The notes under the pieces are model-generated. The model worked only from the letters and a program-made list of their open reading frames with translations. It had not been told where the DNA came from and did no database searches. This document shows positions 52,192 to 62,165 of a stretch of DNA of 64,000 nucleotides, in pieces. Source of the stretch: DASUPK01 sp963801055 (GTDB lineage: Bacteria > Actinomycetota > Thermoleophilia > Solirubrobacterales > 70-9). The DNA lies in the NCBI GenBank assembly GCA_963801055.1, contig CAWDDE010000001.1, forward strand, positions 496,001 to 560,000, read 5' to 3'. Each line of letters opens with the position of its first letter. The stretch's first letter is position 1. The position numbers and the translations under genes are program-made.

Positions 52192-54117
52192 TTACGCCGC
52201 AGCCAGGTCAGCCCAGGTCCCGTACAGCTCGGCGTAGCGGCCCCCGGCCTCGATCAACTCGTCGTGCGTGCCACTCTCCACGATCCGCCCGTGCTCCAGC
52301 ACCGCGATCCGATCGGCCCCCCGGATGGTCGAGAGCCGGTGCGCGATCACGATCGCGGTCCGGCCACGAAGCAGCCGCTCCAGCCCAGCCTCGATCGCCC
52401 GCTCGGTCCGCACGTCCACGTTCGAGGTCGCCTCGTCCAGGATCAGGATCCGCGGCTCGGCCAGCAGCGCCCTGGCGAACGCGATCAGCTGCCTCTGACC
52501 CGCGGACAGCGCCACGCCCCGCTCACCGACCTCCGCCTCGAACCCGCCCGGTAGGCGCCGGATGAAGTCGCCGGCCCCGATCACATCCGCGGCCGCCTCG
52601 ATCTCCTCGTCGCTCGCGTCGGGTCGCCCGAAGGCGATGTTCTCGCGCACCGACCCCGAGAACAGGAACCCCTCCTGGGGCACGATCCCCAGCTGGCTCC
52701 GTAGGCAGCTCGACCGCAGATCCCGCAGGTCGGTCCCATCCACCAGCACCCGCCCCCGCTGCGGGTCATAGAAGCGCGAGACCAGCTTCGCGAACGTCGA
52801 CTTCCCGGCGCCCGTCTCGCCGACCAGCGCCAGCGTCTCCCCGGGCGCGACGTGGATCGAGACGTCCTCGAGCGCCCAGTCATCCGACTCCGACTCCCCG
52901 TGAACATCAGGGTCGCGCTGTCGCGCGCCCTCGCATCTTCGATCTTCCCGCTCGACCGCTTCAGCCCGGCAGCCTGGTCGAGCCCGTACGAGAACCAGAC
53001 GTGATCCATCTCGATCTCGCCGCGCAGCGTCCCGGGATCGGCCGCGTCCGGCTTGTCGACCATGTCCGGCGCGGTGTCGAGCAGATCGAAGATCTTGTCC
53101 AGCGCCGCCATCCCCTGCTGGTAGGTCGTGTAGAGGTTGGAGAGCTGCTGGATCGGGTCGAAGAAGGTCGACAGGTAGCCGACGAAGGCGACCACGATGC
53201 CGATCTGCGCCTGGCGGGCCGACTCGGTGGCGAGGTCGAGCGCCTGGTAGCCGCCGTAGAGCAGGATCACCGCCGTCCCGATCGCCGAGAGCAACTCGAC
53301 CGCGGGGAAGTAGGACGCGTTCAGGTAGACGGTCTTCAGGTTGGCCTGCCGGTTGAGCTCGTTCAGCTCGCCCATCCGCGCGACGTGCCGCTCCTCCTGG
53401 GCGAAGCTCCGCACCACCCGAACGCCGCTGAGGCTCTCCTGCAGGTAGGCGGTCACCTCCGCGATCCGCTCCCGCGTGATCCGGTACGCGCTGGCCGCGA
53501 CGATCCGGAAGACCAGGCTCGCGATCGCGAGCAGCGGGAGGGTGAGGAAGACCACCAGCGCCAGCTGGACGTCCGCGAGCCAGCATGATCACGACCACCC
53601 CGACCAGCGTCAGCGTGCTGGAGAAGAGCGTCACCACGCCCGTGCTGATCAGCTGGTCGAGCGCGTCGACGTCGTTCGTGATCCGCGAGATCAGGACCCC
53701 GGGCCGGTTGCGGGTGAAGAAGCCGATCGACATCTGCTGCAGGTGGGTGAAGATCCGGATGCGCAGGTCCTGCAGCGCCCGCTCGCCCACCCAGCCGACC
53801 AGGTAGGTCTGCACGTAGCTCGTTCCCCAGGCGATCAGCGCCGCGCCCAGGAAGCCCGCGACGATCAGGACGAGAGCGGTGGAGTCGCCGTTCAGCGCGG
53901 CCGAGACCGCCTTGCCGACCAGGAACGGCGGCGCCAGGGTGGCGCCGGTGGCGAGGACCAGCGCGCCGAGCATCAACCAGCACCTGGCGCCGGTACGGCC
54001 GTGAGCAGCGAGAACAGCCAGCGGACCTTCCGCCAGCGGTTGTCCTGCGCCCCTGATCAGCCGCCAGAGGGAGCGGAAGAGGGCGAAGAAGTTCTGGGCG
54101 CCGTTCGTCTCATTCAC
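52192..54117 (-). CDS. ABC exporter half-transporter, second subunit (frame-broken)
   Basis: Six-helix membrane domain plus nucleotide-binding domain. The membrane part starts MNETNGAQNFFALFRSLWR from GTG 54117 and has VLISRITNDVDALDQLISTG; after a shift near 53570 it continues with VFLTLPLLAIASLVFRIVAA, LQESLSGVRVVRSFAQEERH and FVGYLSTFFDPIQQLSNLYT. After a disturbed stretch near 52900-52990 the ATPase follows: TLALVGETGAGKSTFAKLVS (Walker A), GVALSAGQRQLIAFARALLA (signature; SAGQ in place of SGGQ), ILILDEATSNVDVRTERAIE (Walker B) and IAHRLSTIRGADRI (H loop). Its GTG overlaps the stop of the partner gene, so the two form a heterodimer. Confidence 0.84.
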   Translation of the reverse strand: MNETNGAQNFFALFRSLWRLIRGAGQPLAEGPLAVLAAHGRTGARCWLMLGALVLATGATLAPPFLVGKAVSAALNGDSTALVLIVAGFLGAALIAWGTSYVQTYLVGWVGERALQDLRIRIFTHLQQMSIGFFTRNRPGVLISRITNDVDALDQLISTGVVTLFSSTLTLVGVVVIMLARGRPAGAGGLPHPPAARDREPGLPDRRGQRVPDHAGADRGGDRLPAGEPQRRSGGAELRPGGAARRADGRAERAQPAGQPEDRLPERVLLPRGRVALGDRDGGDPALRRLPGARPRHRVGPPGADRHRGRLRRLPVDLLRPDPAALQPLHDLPAGDGGAGQDLRSARHRAGHGRQAGRGRSRDAARRDRDGSRLVLVRARPGCRAEAVEREDRRCEGARQRDPDVHGESESDDWALEDVSIHVAPGETLALVGETGAGKSTFAKLVSRFYDPQRGRVLVDGTDLRDLRSSCLRSQLGIVPQEGFLFSGSVRENIAFGRPDASDEEIEAAADVIGAGDFIRRLPGGFEAEVGERGVALSAGQRQLIAFARALLAEPRILILDEATSNVDVRTERAIEAGLERLLRGRTAIVIAHRLSTIRGADRIAVLEHGRIVESGTHDELIEAGGRYAELYGTWADLAAA

Positions 54118-55891
54118 AGCTTCGCCAGCTCCTCGCGCTCCTCGAGGTCCCGCTGCAGGTAGACCGAGTCCTCGAGGCCCTTCTCCGCGATCTCCTCGTA
54201 CAGCGGGCATCGCTCGAGCAGCTCCTCATGCGTCCCGCGGTCGACGATCCGCCCGCGGTCCATCACGACGATCTCGTCGGCCAGCGAGATGGTGGAGAGG
54301 CGGTGGGCGACGATGAACGTCGTCCGGCCCTCCATCGCCTCGCGCAGCCCCGCCTTGATCTGCGCCTCCGTGCGCGCGTCCACCGACGAGGTCGCGTCGT
54401 CGAGGATCAGGATGCGCGGCTCGGCCAGCAGCGCCCGAGCGATCGCCACCCGCTGCCGCTGGCCGCCGGACAGGGTCAGGCCCCGCTCGCCGATCACGGT
54501 CTCGTAGCCGTCGGGAAGCTGCGGCGATGAACTCGTGCGCCTGCGCCCGGCGCGCCGCGGCCTCGATCTGCTCCTGCGTCGCGTCCGGCCGCGCGTAGGC
54601 GATGTTGGCGGCGACGGTGTCGGAGAACAGGAAGCTGTCGTCGGCGACGAACGCGATCTCGCGACCGCAGCGACGCCAGATCGACCTCCTTGATGTCGGC
54701 GTCGTCGATCACCACCCGTCCCTCGCTGGGGTCGTAGAGCCGCGCGAGCAGCCCCACCAGGCTCGTCTTGCCCGACTGCGGTCGGCCCGACCAGCGCAAC
54801 CGTGCGCCCCGGCTCGACCTCGAGGTCGATCCCGTTCAGCGCGGGCTCCGACCCGTCGTAGCGAAGCGTCACCCGCTGCAGCGAGACCCGGCCGCCGCCC
54901 ATCGGGCAGCGGCGGTGCGCCAGGCGGGCTCTGCATCGACGGCTCGCGGTCGAGGATCTCGAACATCCGGTTACCCGAGGCGACCGCGCGCTGAGCCATG
55001 CTCAGCGACATCCCCAGCCAGCGCACCGGTCCGGAGAGCAGCACGACGTAGAGATAGAAGGCGGTCAGATGGCCGACGCTGGTGCTGGCCGTGGATCACC
55101 TGAAGGCCGCCAACCAGGAGGACGGCCGCCAGGCCGAGGTTCGGCAGGAATCCCATCAGCGGCGTGTAGAAGGACTGCAGCCGCGTGGAGACCATGCTCT
55201 GCTCGAAGACCCGGTTCGACCGAGTGCCGGAAGCGATCGAGCATGTGGCGCTCCCGCGCGAACGCCTTCACGATCCGGATCCCGGAGATGCTCTCCTCGG
55301 CCTCGGCGGTCACCTCGCCGATCCGCTGCTGAACCTCCTGCTCGGCCGGCCGGTTGCGGCGGCTGTAACGAGTCGCGGTCGCGACCAGGAACGGCACCGG
55401 GGCGAGCGCCAGCAGCGCCAGCAGCGGGTCGAGTACGAACATCGCGACCGCGGCGAACAGGATCGTGAGCGCGCTCTGGCTGACCCAGATCAGCCCGTAG
55501 CCGAGGAAGAAGCGGATCGACTGCAGATCGACGGTCGCCCGCGACATCAGCTGGCCGGTCTGCTGCGTGTCGAAGAAGGCGAGCTCGAGCTTCTGGAGGT
55601 GCTCGTAGAAGCGCTGGCGGAGGTCGAACTCGACGGCCAGCGAGACCTTGCCCGCGATCAGTCGCCGGCCGACCGTGAGCAGCAGCCGCAGCAATGCCGG
55701 CGCCGAGCAGGGCCAGCACCAGGGGCAGGATGTCGTCGCGGTGCTCCGACTCGATCGCGTTCACGGCGCCGCCGATGAGCAGCGGGATCAGCACCGTCAT
55801 CCCCATCGCCAGCCAGGCGAGTAGCAGCGAGAAGATCAGCGGACGGCGATATGGACGCAGAAAGCCGAGTAGGCGCCGGAAAGTGGCGCAT
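54114..55891 (-). CDS. ABC exporter half-transporter, first subunit (multiply frame-broken)
   Basis: From ATG 55891 (MRHF, then RRLLGFLRPYRRPLIFSLLL after removing one C near 55879). Membrane domain pieces: GMTVLIPLLIGGAVNAIESE, VEFDLRQRFYEHLQKLELAF, FDTQQTGQLMSRATVDLQSI, AEAEESISGIRIVKAFARER. ATPase pieces: LQRVTLRYDGSEPALNGIDL, a Walker A broken by an indel near 54775, DGYETVIGERGLTLSGGQRQ (intact LSGGQ), RILILDDATSSVDARTEAQI and VAHRLSTISLADEIVVMDRG. At least six frame changes are needed. Substrate unknown; drug or lipid export is usual for this pair type. Upstream of its partner with GTGA overlap. Confidence 0.82.
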
Positions 55892-55973
55892 ACCTCAACT
55901 ATAGAAAGTGAAGTACAGACCCCTGCACGGCTTCTGTCAGCTATTCGCCGGACGGCTCGCTACTCTCCGGCCA

Positions 55974-56385
55974 GTGCTCAGAGAGATCATCAGCTGGCCG
56001 ATCTCGATGGCTCGCACGGCGGTGGACCTGCCCCGCGCGATGGAACGCAGCATCCGCGAGGCGAACGAGCTGATGGAGGTCTCGCGCGAGCAGCTCGAGG
56101 TGATGCGCCGGCAGGCCGATGAGGCGCTCGAGCAGGCCGAGCGCATGAACGAGCTCCTCGGGCCGCGTGGTCCGCCTCACCGAGCCGCTCGAGCGGGCGC
56201 AGCGCGGCGGCGAGTACGTCGGCGATGCGCCTCAAGCGCGCCCTCTTCGGGCCCGAGGAGGCGCGGCGCGCGTCTCGATCGACGCGGAGGTCATCGCCGA
56301 GGAGAAGGCGCTCGCGGAGCAACCGGAGGCATCCGCTGAGCAGGAAGAGGCGTCCGCACGGCCTCCGGATCCGCCGGAGCGGTGA
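55974..56385 (+). CDS. Helical hypothetical protein (frame-broken)
   Basis: About 136 residues. VLREIISWPISMARTAVDLP then RAMERSIREANELMEVSREQ and LEVMRRQADEALEQAERMNE form a long amphipathic helix. A shift near 56160 gives VVRLTEPLERAQRGGEYVGD, and another near 56230-56270 leads to VSIDAEVIAEEKALAEQPEA and an acidic end. No known domain. GTG 55974 follows the divergent ABC promoter region by 82 bases; ATG 56010 is an alternative start. The TGA overlaps the next GTG. Confidence 0.55.
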
Positions 56386-56564
56386 GCCGTCCCGACGCCG
56401 GGCTCTGCGACCGCTGCCGCCACCAGCGCCTGATCCACAACACGCGCGGCTCGGTCTTCTCGCTGTGCGAGCGGTCGAAGACCGACCCCGACTTCCCCCG
56501 CTATCCGCGGCTCCCGGTGCGAAGCTGCCGCGGTTTTCAGGAGCGTGGCCTGGGTAATGGCTGA
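56382..56564 (+). CDS. Small Cys-containing conserved protein
   Basis: A 60-residue protein: LCDRCRHQRLIHNTRGSVFS then LCERSKTDPDFPRYPRLPVR and SCRGF. Four Cys in CxxC...C...C spacing suggest one bound zinc. Similar short proteins occur in actinobacteria, with no known function. GTG 56382 overlaps the upstream stop (GTGA), so expression is probably coupled. Confidence 0.65.
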   Translation: MSRPDAGLCDRCRHQRLIHNTRGSVFSLCERSKTDPDFPRYPRLPVRSCRGFQERGLGNG

Positions 56565-57087
56565 CGGTCAGGAGATTCACGAGCGATGTGGATCGGGAAT
56601 CCGGAAGGCTGCGGGGCCGGCGATGCTGCTCTGCCTGGCGGCCCTCGTACTGAGCGCATGCGGGTCCGGATGCGAGCACGACCACGACCGCTGCGCCGGC
56701 CGGCCGTCTCGCGGCGACCGCCGACCGGCTCGCCAAGCTCAGCGACCGCATCGCGTCGGACCTCGACGCGGGTGACATCTGCCACGCGGCGCACGCCGCC
56801 GACGACCTGCACACTGCGGTCGAGGAGTCGGACCTGCCCGCCAACCTCCGCCCCGGGGTCGACGCCGTCGCCGGAGACCTGGTCGACCAGGTCAACTGCC
56901 CGCCGCCCCCGCCACCGCCGCCGCCGCCCGGAGCCCCAGAAGAAGCCGAAGAAGCCAAAGCAGGGCGAGCACGGACCAGGGCAAGGGGACAGGGTGGCGG
57001 CGGCGATGAGCATCGGCAACCCGGCACTCGAAGCACGGCGGATTCGTGCCTCCCGGCCAGGCCAAGCTCAAGGGTGAGCAGGGATGA
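56557..57087 (+). CDS. Putative lipoprotein with poly-Pro region (frame-broken)
   Basis: From ATG 56557 the N-terminus ends in a lipobox (LCLAALVLSACGSGC). A shift near 56690 gives TADRLAKLSDRIASDLDAGD then ICHAAHAADDLHTAVEESDL and GVDAVAGDLVDQVNC, a helical domain with two Cys. A proline run and a charged, Gly-rich linker follow, and in another frame KLKGEQG* ends at 57085-57087. The last ATGA overlaps the kinase start. The order lipoprotein-then-kinase suggests an extracellular partner of the kinase (inference). Several indels make the middle uncertain. Confidence 0.55.
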
Positions 57088-58200
57088 GCCGCCGCACTCG
57101 CCGGCGAGCGCTACGAGCTCGAGGACCGCCTCGGCCACGGCGGCATGGCCACCGTCTATCGCGCCCACGACCTGAAGCTCGATCGCCAGGTCGCGATCAA
57201 GCTCCTCGCGGACAACTTCGCCGGGCGACGACGAGGTGCGGAAGCGGTTCTCTCGCGAGGCCCGGCTCGCCGCCCGGCTCGACCACCCGAACGTCGTCCA
57301 GGTCTTCGACGTCGGGGAGGACGACGGACCGCCCCTACATCGTCATGGAGCACGTCGAGGGCGGGACCCTGGAGGACCGGCTGAACCGCCGGCGCCGTTC
57401 GCTGGACCGCGACGGAGGCCCTCCGCCTTCTCGGCCAGCTCTGCGAGGGGCTCGGCCATGCCCATGCGAAGAAGCTGGTCCACCGCGACATCAAGCCCCA
57501 GAACCTGCTGCTGCGCGAGCTCCGACGACTGCCTGAAGATCACGGACTTCGGGATCGCGCGCGCCGCCGAGGAGACGACCCGCCTGACGACGGCCCGGCA
57601 AGGTGATCGGCACCGACCGCTACATGGCCCCGGAGCAGCTGGCCGACGGGAAGATCACCCCCGCCACCGACGTCTACGCGTGCGGGGTGGTGGCCGACGA
57701 GCTCCTGCCCGGAGTCGCGCTCGCCGCGAGCTGCAGCGAGATCATCGACGCGCTGCCTGCGGCGAGGATCCCGGACGAGCGCTTCGCCGACGCGAGCGAG
57801 CTCGGCGAGGCGCTCGCCGACCGTCGAGGGCAACGGCGCCGTCGGCGTCGTCCGCCGGATCAAGTCGCAGGGCCGCACCAGCCGAGAGCGTCTCCCGACA
57901 ACGGGCGAGGCCACGGCCCGCTGGCCGGCGCCGACGGACGTCCGGCCGCGCGACCGCCGGCGCTGGACCGCGCCTGGCCGCGGGCCTGGCGCTGATCGCG
58001 GCAGTCGCCGCCGGCGGCCGTGATCGCGCATCGGCTCCGGAGACTCCGACTCACCGATCGAAGCCGAAGCAGGCGCGGCCGACGCCAGCGCCGGCCGCCT
58101 CCGTTCCGCGGTCGGACGATCCGGCGACCGCAGGCGCAGGCAGCTCGCGGACTTCCTCCGCGCGCAGTCCCGCCCGGGACAGGCGACCGCCCAGCCCTAG
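57084..58200 (+). CDS. Serine/threonine protein kinase (multiply frame-broken)
   Basis: Pieces in all three frames assemble into a Hanks-type kinase: YELEDRLGHGGMATVYRAHD (glycine loop), LKLDRQVAIKLLADNFAG (ATP Lys), FSREARLAARLDHPNVVQVF, IVMEHVEGGTLEDRL, AHAKKLVHRDIKPQNLLL (catalytic loop HRD), CLKITDFGIARAAEETTRLT (DFG) and VIGTDRYMAPEQLADGKITP (APE). The C-lobe is followed by one membrane helix (AAGLALIAAVAA) and a Pro/Ala tail ending QLADFLRAQSRPGQATAQP*. No PASTA repeats are seen. At least seven indels are needed over 1.1 kb, the worst stretch of the window. Stop TAG overlaps the opposing gene's stop in CTAG. Confidence 0.8.
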
Positions 58201-58428
58201 GGAGTCGTCTTCGGGAGCCGGCGCGGTCGGCGTCTGAGTCGGCTTCGTGGCCGTCGGCGCCGGCGCGGGCTGGCCGGTGGCGGTCGTGGTCGCGGCCGCG
58301 GTGGTCGGCGGGTGAACCGCGGGCTCGGACTTCTCGCCGCAGCCCGCCGCGGCCAGCGCCGCCAGCGCCGCCGTCCCGAGCACGAGCGGCCGCAGCCGCC
58401 GCCTTCCCGCCCAGCCGTCGGAGCTCAC
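58197..58428 (-). CDS. Small Thr/Pro-rich lipoprotein
   Basis: From GTG 58428: RRRLRPLVLGTAALAALAAA then GCGEKSEP, a signal peptide with lipobox (LAAAGC). After it comes a Thr/Ala/Pro-rich spacer (TTAAATTTATGQPAPAPTAT). One extra base near 58225 would end it as RRLPKTTP* at 58197; without it the frame runs antisense through the kinase tail to 58051. About 76 residues, with no folded domain apparent; likely a short anchored spacer protein. Confidence 0.45.
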
Positions 58429-58457
58429 CGCCGGGACGGTAACGAAGCAGGCGTGAG

Positions 58458-58822
58458 TCAGCGGAACTCGACCTCGACCAGCGGGCTGCCGGGCCACCCA
58501 GTCCTCGAAGTTCCTGGAGCCGCGCCCGAGGTCGTCGAGGATCCCGCGATCACCTCGCGGCGCTCAGCCTCGTCCGTGATCGGGTGCGCGATCGGCCGGC
58601 AGGTCGGCCTGGGCGCTGCGCTTCAGGTGGAAGGTGAACTCGGGGTTTCGCCAGCAGGTTCGCGTACCAGTCACGGGTACCCGGCGAGCCGCTCAGGAAG
58701 GTCCGGCCGTCGTAGCGGTAGCGCCAGATCTCGATCCGCCGCGGCTGGCCGCTGTTGCGGCCGGTCGTGGTGATGTCGATCGTCCGATCGTTCTCGAGCG
58801 CACGCTGGATCCGCTCGTCCAC
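58458..58822 (-). CDS. DUF385/Ddn-like nitroreductase-family protein (frame-broken)
   Basis: A small split-barrel protein: VDERIQRALENDRTIDITTT, GRNSGQPRRIEIWRYRYDGR and TFLSGSPGTRDWYANLLAN are typical of the F420-dependent Ddn/DUF385 family. After indels near 58640 and 58490 the rest reads FHLKRSAQADLPADRA and GSRNFEDWV to PGSPLVEVEFR* at 58458. About 120 residues. Such proteins bind F420 or flavin and reduce quinones or nitro compounds in mycobacteria; activity here is not shown. GTG 58822 is 16 bp after the MFS gene stop. Confidence 0.75.
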
Positions 58823-58838
58823 CCGGAACAGGGTACGT

Positions 58839-60354
58839 CTACGCCGCCTCGGAGTAGAGCGGGCTCGCCCGCGGGCATCTCCTCGCTCCTCGTCCGCGAA
58901 CTGCTCGGCCGCCTTCTGCTCGGGCTGGATCACGATCGCGACGACACGCGATCGCGGCCACGACCAGTCCCGCAGCGACCCAGAAGGCCAGGTGATAGCC
59001 GCTGGTCAGCGCCGAGGCGGTCGAGTGTCCGGCAGCCTCGAGGCTGTCGCTGCGCGAGGTGGAGAGGGTCGCGAGGACGGCAAGGCCGAGAGCGCCGCCG
59101 ACCTGAGCGGAGGTGTTGACCAGGCCCGAGGCAAGCCCGGCGTCGGCCCTGGTGGCACCCGACATCGCGATCGTCATCAGCGCGGGGAAGCAGATGCCGA
59201 TCCCGGCGCCCAGCAGGATCAGGACCGGCAGGACGTCGACGAAGTAGTTGGCGTCGACCGGAGCCCGCGTGAACAGCACCAAGCCGGCGGTCACCAGCCC
59301 GAGACCCGGGAAGAGCAGCCTCCGTGCGCCGAAGCGCATGATCAGCGGCTCGGAGTAGCGAGCCGGTCAGCGTGCCCATGATGATCGTCACCGGCAGGAA
59401 GGCGAGGCCGATCTGGAGGGCGTCGTATCCCTGGACCAGCTGCAGGTAGAGCGAGCCCATGAAGAACATCCCGAACATCCCGGCCACCGTCAGCACCTGC
59501 ACCACGTTCGCGCCGCTTACGTTGCGCGAGCGGAAGATCCGCAGCGGGATCAGCGGATTGCTCGTTGTCGCCTCGCGGGCGATGAAGGCTCCCAGCAGCG
59601 CCAGGGAGGCCGCGCCCAGGCCGAGCGTCAGCGGGGCGCCCCAGCCGTCCTTGGCGGCGGGTTCCACGATCGTGTAGACGCCGAGCATCAGCGATGCGGT
59701 GATCAGAACGGCCCCGAGCGAGTCGGCGCCCTCGCCGAAGCCGATGCCCTCGTCCTTCTCGAGCAGGCGACGGGCGAGCAGGGCGGTGACCAGGCCGATC
59801 GGGGCGTTGACGAAGAAGATCCAATGCCAGCTGATCGTCTGGGTGAGGATGCCGCCGATCAGCAGCCCAACGGCGCCGCCCGCGGAGGCGACGAAGGCGT
59901 AGATACCGACTGCCTTCGCCTGCTCCCGCGGCTCGGGGAACATCGTCACGATCATGCCCAGGATCACGGCGGAGGTCATGGCGCCGCCGATTCCCTGAAG
60001 CAGGCGGGCTCCGATCAACATTCCCTCGCTCTGCGAGGCACCGCAGAGCAATGAAGCCGCGACGAAGACCGCTAGCCCCCACAGGAAGATCGTCCGGCGA
60101 CCGACCAGGTCTCCGAGCCGGCCGGCGAGCAGCAGCAGTCCTCCGAAGGTGATCAGGTAGGCGTTAACCACCCAGGCGAGGCTCGACTGCGAGAAGCCCA
60201 GGTCGTCCTTGATCGAGGGCAGCGCGACGTTCACGACGGTGATGTCGAGGACGATCATCAGCATGCCGATGCAGAGCACGTAGAGCGCGATCCAGCGGTT
60301 GCGGTCGCTGATCGGCTGCTGTTCGGTGGCTGTCGCCTGTGCCTGCGTCATCAA
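58839..60354 (-). CDS. MFS drug exporter, DHA2 (EmrB/QacA) family (frame-broken)
   Basis: A 14-helix efflux pump of about 504 residues. WIALYVLCIGMLMIVLDITV and VNVALPSIKDDLGFSQSSLA at the N-terminus, motif A AGRLGDLVGRRTIFLWGLA, and motif C region GLLIGGILTQTISWHWIFFV fit the family well. An extra base near 59358 breaks the frame; the C-terminal helices then follow (RLLFPGLGLVTAGLVLF, VLPVLILLGAGIGICFPALM, SGLVNTSAQVGGALGLAVLA). The last 30 residues are disturbed again near 58940. ATG 60354 has AAGGAGACC upstream. Palindromes at 60383-60444 may be its operator. Confidence 0.88.
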
Positions 60355-60382
60355 ATTGGTCTCCTTGTGCCGTCTTTTGAAA

Positions 60383-60444
60383 CTACAGACCGGCCTCGCT
60401 CGGCAAACTCATCGCCCTCTGTAGGGCTTCGACCGCGGTCGAAG
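60383..60444. promoter_or_regulatory. Palindromes upstream of the MFS exporter
   Basis: CTTCGACCGCGGTCGAAG at 60427-60444 is a perfect 18-bp palindrome, 73 bases before the MFS start. CTACAGA (60383-60389) and TCTGTAG (60418-60424) form a 7-bp inverted repeat. Placement suggests repressor operators of an exporter promoter (for example TetR- or MarR-type), but no regulator gene is adjacent; termination of the sigma gene is unlikely because both genes point left. Confidence 0.5.
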
Positions 60445-60497
60445 TGAAGGCGTTCGTGAAGGCCGAGCTCAATTACCTGCCGGTAGGGAAGGCCCGG

Positions 60498-61614
60498 TCA
60501 GCCGAGCCGGGCGGGCAGCCCGAACCGCGCGTAGGCGGCCGCCAGCTTCTCGTAGTCCGCCGGCTGCTCCGGAGTACGGGCCTGCACGTCGGGGTCCGGA
60601 TCCATCGAGGCGCGCAGGATGAACGCGTCGACCTCCTTGATCTTCTCGCCCTCGAAGGTGAGCACGTTGACCGCGAAGGGGACGTGCGCATTCTGCTCCT
60701 TATCCCAGCTGTAGAAGGCGAGCGCCGGCTGGCCGTTGGCCGTCGTTCGGATCGCCCGCCAGCCCCAGTCCGGGAGCATCGAGTAGTCAGCGAGGAAGCC
60801 GCGGATACCGTCGTGGCCCTGGAACCAGCGGGCCATCGGGGGCATCGTGAACGCCGCGTCCTCGGCGAGCATCGAGACGACGGTGTCGACGTCGTTTCGC
60901 TCCCACGCATCGGCGTATCGCTCGACGATCTCCCGGAGCCGCTCGTCCCCGAGCGAGCCAAGCGTCTTCTGCTGGCTCTGCTCTGGCAGCTTCTTCTCGA
61001 TCGTCGCGCGGGCACGCTGCAGGGCGCTGTTCACCGAGGCGACGCTGGTGTCGAGCGCGTCGCCGGTCTCCTGTGCGGAGAAGCCAAGCACTTCGCGCAG
61101 GATCAGCACCGCGCGCTGGTTCGCCGGCAGCAGCTGAAGCGCGGCGATGAAGGCGAGCTCGACGGACTCGCGCTGCTCGTAGCGGGCGTCGGGCGAGGCG
61201 TAGCCGTCCTCGATACCCAGGGTCTCGTCGGGGTAGGGCTCGATCCAGACCGACTCGACCACCGGTTCGCCGACGCCGCCGTGCGGATCGGCGGGCGGCC
61301 CGTAGTCGATCGGGAGGACCCGCTTGGGTCGTCGCTCGATTGCGTCCAGCGAGGTGTTGGTCGCGATCCGGTACAGCCAGGAGCGCAGCGAGCTGCGGCC
61401 CTCGAACTTCGGCAGGCCGCGCCAGGCGCGCACCAGCGCCTCCTGCAGCGCGTCCTCGGCATCCTGGACGGAGCCGAGCATCCGGTAGCAGTGCGCGTGG
61501 AGCTCGGAGCGGTGCGGCTCGACCAGCCGGCGGTAGGCGTCCTCGCTGCCCTCGCGGGCAGTCTCGAGCAGCTCTCGCTCCTGCAGCCGTCGACTCTGTC
61601 GGACCGGGACTCAT
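60498..61614 (-). CDS. ECF sigma-70 factor with C-terminal SnoaL-like domain (frame-broken near start)
   Basis: Region 2: RELLETAREGSEDAYRRLVE then HAHCYRMLGSVQDAEDALQE, and RSSLRSWLYRIATNTSLDAI. Region 4: LQLLPANQRAVLILREVLGF then SAQETGDALDTSVASVNSAL (HTH). A SnoaL/NTF2-like domain follows from about residue 215 (YADAWERNDVDTVVSMLAED, AAFTMPPMARWFQGHDGIRG). The order matches the SigG/SigX5-like ECF group, whose tail regulates activity in place of an anti-sigma factor (family knowledge). ATG 61614 fits if one extra G near 61573 is removed, giving about 371 residues. No anti-sigma gene is adjacent. Confidence 0.9.
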
Positions 61615-61703
61615 CGGTGCTTGCAGAGTAGACCGACAGGATCCGGAAGACTCATCGCCGGAGCGATGAGTTTCGCGGCCTGCCCCAGTCTTACTGGCAA
61701 GCA

Positions 61704-62072
61704 ATGAGGCAGGTCAACTCCAATTCCGTCGTCCACCTGGAGCTGCACACGGGCGATCTCCGGGGGGCGGTGGACTTCTACGCGAGGCTCTTCGGCTGGG
61801 CGCCCGAGCGGATCCAGGCGGGGGCCAGCTCGTACTTGGCGATGGGGATGGGTGACCGGGTCGGCGGCGGCGTGGTCGAGTGTGCCGCGGAGCGGCCGCT
61901 CTGGCTTCCCTACGTCGAGGTCCGCGACGTGTCGATGACGGCCGACCGCGCGTGCGGCCTTGGTGGCCACGTCCTGCTCAGCCCTCGGGAGGGGCCGGAG
62001 GGCTGGCGCAGCGTCGTCTCGACGCCTGATGGCGGCGAGGTCGCCTTCTGGCAGCCCAAGAACGGCCGCTGA
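61704..62072 (+). CDS. VOC-family protein
   Basis: An intact 122-residue glyoxalase/bleomycin-resistance-fold protein: SVVHLELHTGDLRGAVDFYA (N-terminal unit; His and possible metal ligand), RLFGWAPERIQAGASSYLA, then VEVRDVSMTADRACGLGGHV and SVVSTPDGGEVAFWQPKN with a late Glu ligand. It diverges from the sigma gene by about 90 bp. The substrate is unknown; similar proteins often accompany SnoaL-bearing ECF sigma genes. Confidence 0.83.
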   Translation: MRQVNSNSVVHLELHTGDLRGAVDFYARLFGWAPERIQAGASSYLAMGMGDRVGGGVVECAAERPLWLPYVEVRDVSMTADRACGLGGHVLLSPREGPEGWRSVVSTPDGGEVAFWQPKNGR

Positions 62073-62130
62073 GCCGCCCGCACACGAAGGCGCGGCCGCG
62101 TATCGGGCTCGCGGACGGCTAGCGGTGGGG

Positions 62131-62157
62131 GAGGGGCCGCCATTCCGGCGGCCCCTC
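62131..62157. terminator. 11-bp hairpin between convergent VOC and SnoaL genes
   Basis: GAGGGGCCGCC, loop ATTCC, GGCGGCCCCTC: a perfect 11-bp stem, placed 58 bases after the VOC stop and 9 before the opposing stop. Likely bidirectional. Confidence 0.72.
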
Positions 62158-62165
62158 GCTCGGTA

